From an uncultured Clostridia bacterium (GTDB lineage: Bacteria; Bacillota_A; Clostridia; Oscillospirales; Oscillospiraceae), in contig CAMKAP010000074.1 in NCBI GenBank assembly GCA_946410505.1, positions 1-8,754 of the forward strand: a stretch of DNA of 8,754 nt, given 5' to 3'. Shown here in pieces: positions 7,028 through 8,754 of this stretch; position 1 is the first letter of the stretch; each line of letters opens with the position of its first letter. A program made the translations under genes and the position numbers. The notes below the pieces were generated by a model. That model was not told where the DNA came from. It made no database searches and saw only the letters and a program-made list of their open reading frames with translations.

Positions 7028-8196
7028 GCCTCGACCTCCTCAAGAAGTATTCCGCCCTCGGGACGGATGGAAAGTATATGGCAGCTTCCCGCTCCCAGCA
7101 CAGCCTCCATGCCGGCGCGGAAAGAATCCAGCAGATCCAGCGGCACAAAGGCCTGGATCGTGCCGGCAAAACCGCCGCCGTGCACGCGGCAGGCGCCGCG
7201 GCCGCCCAGCAGATGGTCGGCCAACGCCAGGGCCATGGCCAGCTCCTGGTGCGCGGTGGCGCCGGTGGGCACCACGTTCTGCAGATACAGCCAGGAGGAG
7301 CGGCCGGACTCATTTACGAGACGCAGAAATTCATCAAAGTTCCCCGCCTTCAGGGCGGCGACCTGCTCTGCCACCCGCCGGTTGTCGGAGAAGAAATGCA
7401 TGGCGCGCATGGCGGCCCGGTCTCCTGCGGCCGCGCGCACCTCGCCCAGACGCGCGTAGAACCCGTCAGGATCCACTGCGCGCAGGTGCTCTTTTCCGAA
7501 TACGGCGGCCACGGCCTTCATCTCACGGGGAATGGCGGCGTATTCGTCGGTCAGATCCGCGTGATCGGCGCCGCTGTCGATGATGCAGAGGGCATAGCCG
7601 AAGGCACCCAGGTCCAGATCCAGATGCTCGATCACGGGCTTTTCGGGATCGGCGAAATCAATGGTGATGACGCCGCCCACGGCGGAGGCCATCTGATCCA
7701 TCAGCCCGCAGGGCTTTCCGAAATACTCATTTTCCACCTTCTGCCCCAGCTGCGCGATCTCCACCGCACTCAGCTGCGCGCCGCTCAGATGGCTCGCAAT
7801 GGTGCCCAGCAGCACCTCAAAGGCGGCCGAGGAGGACAGCCCGCTGCCCGGCATCACAGTGGAGGTTACGACGGCGTCAAAGCCGGTTTTGAGCCCGGTC
7901 CCGGCCGCAACTCCGCGGATCAGGGCCTTTGTGCTGCCGAATTCTTCCGGCCGGATGGCCAGATCGTCCAGCGTGATCTCGCAGAGGGGATAGCCCTCGG
8001 AGAGAACGCGGACCACATTCTCGCCGTTTTCGGCCACGGCGGCCACGGTCTCCAGACTCACGGCGCCGGCCAGCACCCGGCCCAGCTGATGGTCGGTGTG
8101 GTTGCCGCCGATCTCCGTGCGCCCGGGCGCAGAGAAAAGGTAACGGGGCTTTCTGCCAAAGGAATCATAAAAGCGCTGTTTCAGTTCTTCATACAT
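7024..8196 (-). CDS. galK: Galactokinase (GHMP kinase family)
   Basis: GalK phosphorylates galactose to galactose-1-phosphate with ATP, the step that feeds GalT. The protein has 390 residues, the usual length. The galactokinase N-terminal signature is at 25-36 (GRTEIGGNHTDH). It differs from the textbook GRxNLIGEHTDY but keeps Arg26 and the HTD core. The GHMP ATP loop is at 116-125 (PGSGLSSSAA), the catalytic Asp is predicted at 167 in CGLMDQ, and the third GHMP motif is at 339-346 (HGGGFAGT). All key residues are present, so an active enzyme is expected. The start at 8196 is supported by GGAGGTT (8205-8211, - strand) eight bases upstream. It is the first gene of the operon and overlaps galT by ATGA. 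Neither galE nor mutarotase nor a sugar transporter is next to it in this window. Confidence 0.96.
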   Translation of the reverse strand: MYEELKQRFYDSFGRKPRYLFSAPGRTEIGGNHTDHQLGRVLAGAVSLETVAAVAENGENVVRVLSEGYPLCEITLDDLAIRPEEFGSTKALIRGVAAGTGLKTGFDAVVTSTVMPGSGLSSSAAFEVLLGTIASHLSGAQLSAVEIAQLGQKVENEYFGKPCGLMDQMASAVGGVITIDFADPEKPVIEHLDLDLGAFGYALCIIDSGADHADLTDEYAAIPREMKAVAAVFGKEHLRAVDPDGFYARLGEVRAAAGDRAAMRAMHFFSDNRRVAEQVAALKAGNFDEFLRLVNESGRSSWLYLQNVVPTGATAHQELAMALALADHLLGGRGACRVHGGGFAGTIQAFVPLDLLDSFRAGMEAVLGAGSCHILSIRPEGGILLEEVEA

Positions 8197-8204
8197 TCCG
8201 TATT

Positions 8205-8211
8205 AACCTCC
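8205..8211 (-). promoter_or_regulatory. Ribosome binding site of galK
   Basis: GGAGGTT on the - strand is nearly the full Shine-Dalgarno consensus, eight bases from ATG 8196. It decides the galK start. Confidence 0.8.
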
Positions 8212-8214
8212 TAT

Positions 8215-8270
8215 GGAAGCTCTATCCTTTAAAATAGCATAATTCACGGGACGGGTCAATATGAGCTTCC
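8215..8270. promoter_or_regulatory. 8-bp inverted repeat flanking the galK promoter (possible operator pair)
   Basis: GGAAGCTC (8215-8222) and its exact reverse complement GAGCTTCC (8263-8270) lie 40 bases apart. One arm sits just upstream of the -35 and the other at about +2 to +9 of the predicted transcript. The upstream arm would not be transcribed from this promoter, so a hairpin in the galK leader is unlikely and a pair of repressor half-sites is more natural. Chance cannot be excluded for an 8-bp match. Confidence 0.35.
8231..8259 (-). promoter_or_regulatory. Promoter of the galK-galT operon
   Basis: On the - strand, TTGACC (8259-8254) is a near-consensus -35. It is followed after exactly 17 bases by TATTTT (8236-8231), with TG at the extended -10 position (TGCTATTTT). 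The start of transcription should be near 8224, giving a leader of about 28 bases that carries the galK ribosome binding site. No catabolite-response (cre) element is evident around it. Confidence 0.75.
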
Positions 8271-8286
8271 CGGGTTTTGAGAGGTG

Positions 8287-8322
8287 CAAACAGGGAGCAT
8301 GCTGCCGCATACTCCCTGTTTG
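8287..8322 (-). terminator. Hairpin after the Cthe_2159-like gene, probable terminator
   Basis: An 11-bp stem pairs CAAACAGGGAG (8287-8297) with CTCCCTGTTTG (8312-8322). After one mismatch it is extended by a 4-bp inner helix (ATGC with GCAT), and the loop is TGCC. It begins 20 bases after the stop of the right-hand gene and ends just before the galK promoter, so it should insulate the two. The following bases on the - strand (CACCTCTC) are not U-rich, so termination may be partial. Confidence 0.6.
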
Positions 8323-8342
8323 AGAATCATAGTATTTATCTT

Positions 8343-8754
8343 TCAGGGCCGGTTCTGTCCGCCGCCGAAGCCGCCGTGTCCGCCGCCGAAGCCCTCTGGC
8401 CTTCCGCCGCCGAAACCGCCCATCTGGCCGCCCATCTGGCCGCCGGGGCCGCCCATGCCGCCGCCGAAGCCGCCCATGCCCATGCCGCCGCCGTAGATGT
8501 TGGAAGTGAGGGTCACGGTCTCGCTGTAGCTGCCCGCGGTGACGGTGTAGGTGCCGCCCGCCTGCAGCGCCTCGGTGGATATGACCACGGAGTTATAGGG
8601 CTTGGAGGGTGTGTAGCTTGCCAGCACATTGCCGTTTTCATCGCTGACGGTGACGGTGCTGCCGGCCTCCTGGGCGGTAAAGCTCAGAAGAATGCTGCCC
8701 TGGGTGGAAGCGCTGCCGAAGTTCTCGGCCATGCCGGAGGCGCCTGCCGCGATG
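8343..8754 (-). CDS. C-terminal part of a Cthe_2159/DUF4353-like carbohydrate-binding protein with Gly/Met-rich tail, start outside window
   Basis: The - strand frame is open to the window edge, so the first ATG inside (8732) is not the true start; about 137 residues are visible. The wording MAENFGSASTQGSILLSF, then V.DENGNVLASYTPSKPYNSVVISTEAL, then GGTYTVTAGSYSETVTLTSNIYGGG, is the C-terminal beta-sandwich-like segment that I recognise from Cthe_2159-type (DUF4353) proteins. These are secreted or cell-surface proteins of Clostridia, and the founding member is a beta-helix that binds acidic polysaccharide. The main repeat domain would lie upstream, beyond the window. The last 44 or so residues are nearly all Gly with Met, Phe and Gln (GGFGGG, GGQM repeats), ending QNRP. 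No LPXTG sorting motif is seen at the C terminus. Assignment rests on pattern memory, so it is moderately sure. Confidence 0.7.
   Translation of the reverse strand, partial: IAAGASGMAENFGSASTQGSILLSFTAQEAGSTVTVSDENGNVLASYTPSKPYNSVVISTEALQAGGTYTVTAGSYSETVTLTSNIYGGGMGMGGFGGGMGGPGGQMGGQMGGFGGGRPEGFGGGHGGFGGGQNRP
8356..8490. repeat. Low-complexity tandem repeats encoding the Gly-rich tail
   Basis: Short repeats in the coding sequence include two copies of TGTCCGCCGCCGAAGCC at 8356-8372 and 8377-8393 (21-base period), a similar copy at 8401-8417, and a perfect tandem CATCTGGCCGCC at 8421-8432 and 8433-8444. Periods are multiples of three, so changes in copy number would keep the frame and alter only tail length. 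Confidence 0.7.

Noticed and set aside
5723..7459. 578-residue open frame on the + strand, opposite galT and galK
   Set aside because: It crosses both gal genes, whose motifs are unmistakable. The composition is typical of an antisense shadow.
7078..8232. 384-residue open frame on the + strand, opposite galK
   Set aside because: It is another shadow of galK codon bias, without recognisable domains or a plausible promoter.
8356..8490. GC-rich short repeats that might suggest a CRISPR array or other repeat locus
   Set aside because: The repeats are 12-21 bases apart, in frame, and encode a Gly-rich tail. There are no unique spacers.

Overview
The window is GC-rich, densely coding DNA that looks like a chromosome segment of a gut-type Clostridia bacterium, possibly Oscillospirales. 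This is inferred from the Firmicutes-type (class 2) galactose-1-phosphate uridylyltransferase, a galactokinase with a GGNHTDH motif, strong GGAGG-type ribosome binding sites, and a Cthe_2159-like surface protein with a Gly/Met-rich tail. No rRNA, tRNA, insertion sequence, CRISPR array or phage gene is visible. No stretch over about 180 bases lacks a gene.

Layout. (1) Bases 1-651 (+) are the 3' part of an ABC ATPase of the COG1101 (tryptophan/tyrosine-type uptake) family, followed by a 14-bp hairpin. (2) A self-contained four-gene operon follows on the + strand. It has a promoter with a perfect TATAAT at 783-788 and a tandem 10-bp direct repeat just upstream. The genes are a MalF-type permease (832-1719), a MalG-type permease (1716-2591, 4-base overlap), an HlyD-type membrane-fusion/adaptor protein with a long coiled coil (2598-4388), and a MacB-like extracytoplasmic core-domain protein with only two membrane segments (4390-5469). 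The unit closes with a perfect 19-bp hairpin at 5487-5528, which also serves the convergent gal operon. (3) On the - strand, galK (8196-7024) and galT (7027-5540) overlap by 4 bases. They are driven by a well-formed promoter flanked by an 8-bp inverted repeat. (4) At the right edge, on the - strand, is the C-terminal part of a Cthe_2159/DUF4353-like carbohydrate-binding protein, separated from galK by another hairpin.

How the genes work together. galK and galT are the two committed Leloir steps: galactose to galactose-1-phosphate, then to UDP-galactose plus glucose-1-phosphate. Neither galE nor a galactose transporter is in the window. The four-gene + operon is the most interesting part. It joins two import-type (MalF/MalG) permeases to two export-type (HlyD and MacB-like) extracytoplasmic parts. 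Between its own promoter and terminator it has neither a substrate-binding protein nor an ATPase. It may be an unusual trans-envelope ABC machine or a diverged transporter that borrows its ATPase; which one cannot be decided from sequence alone.
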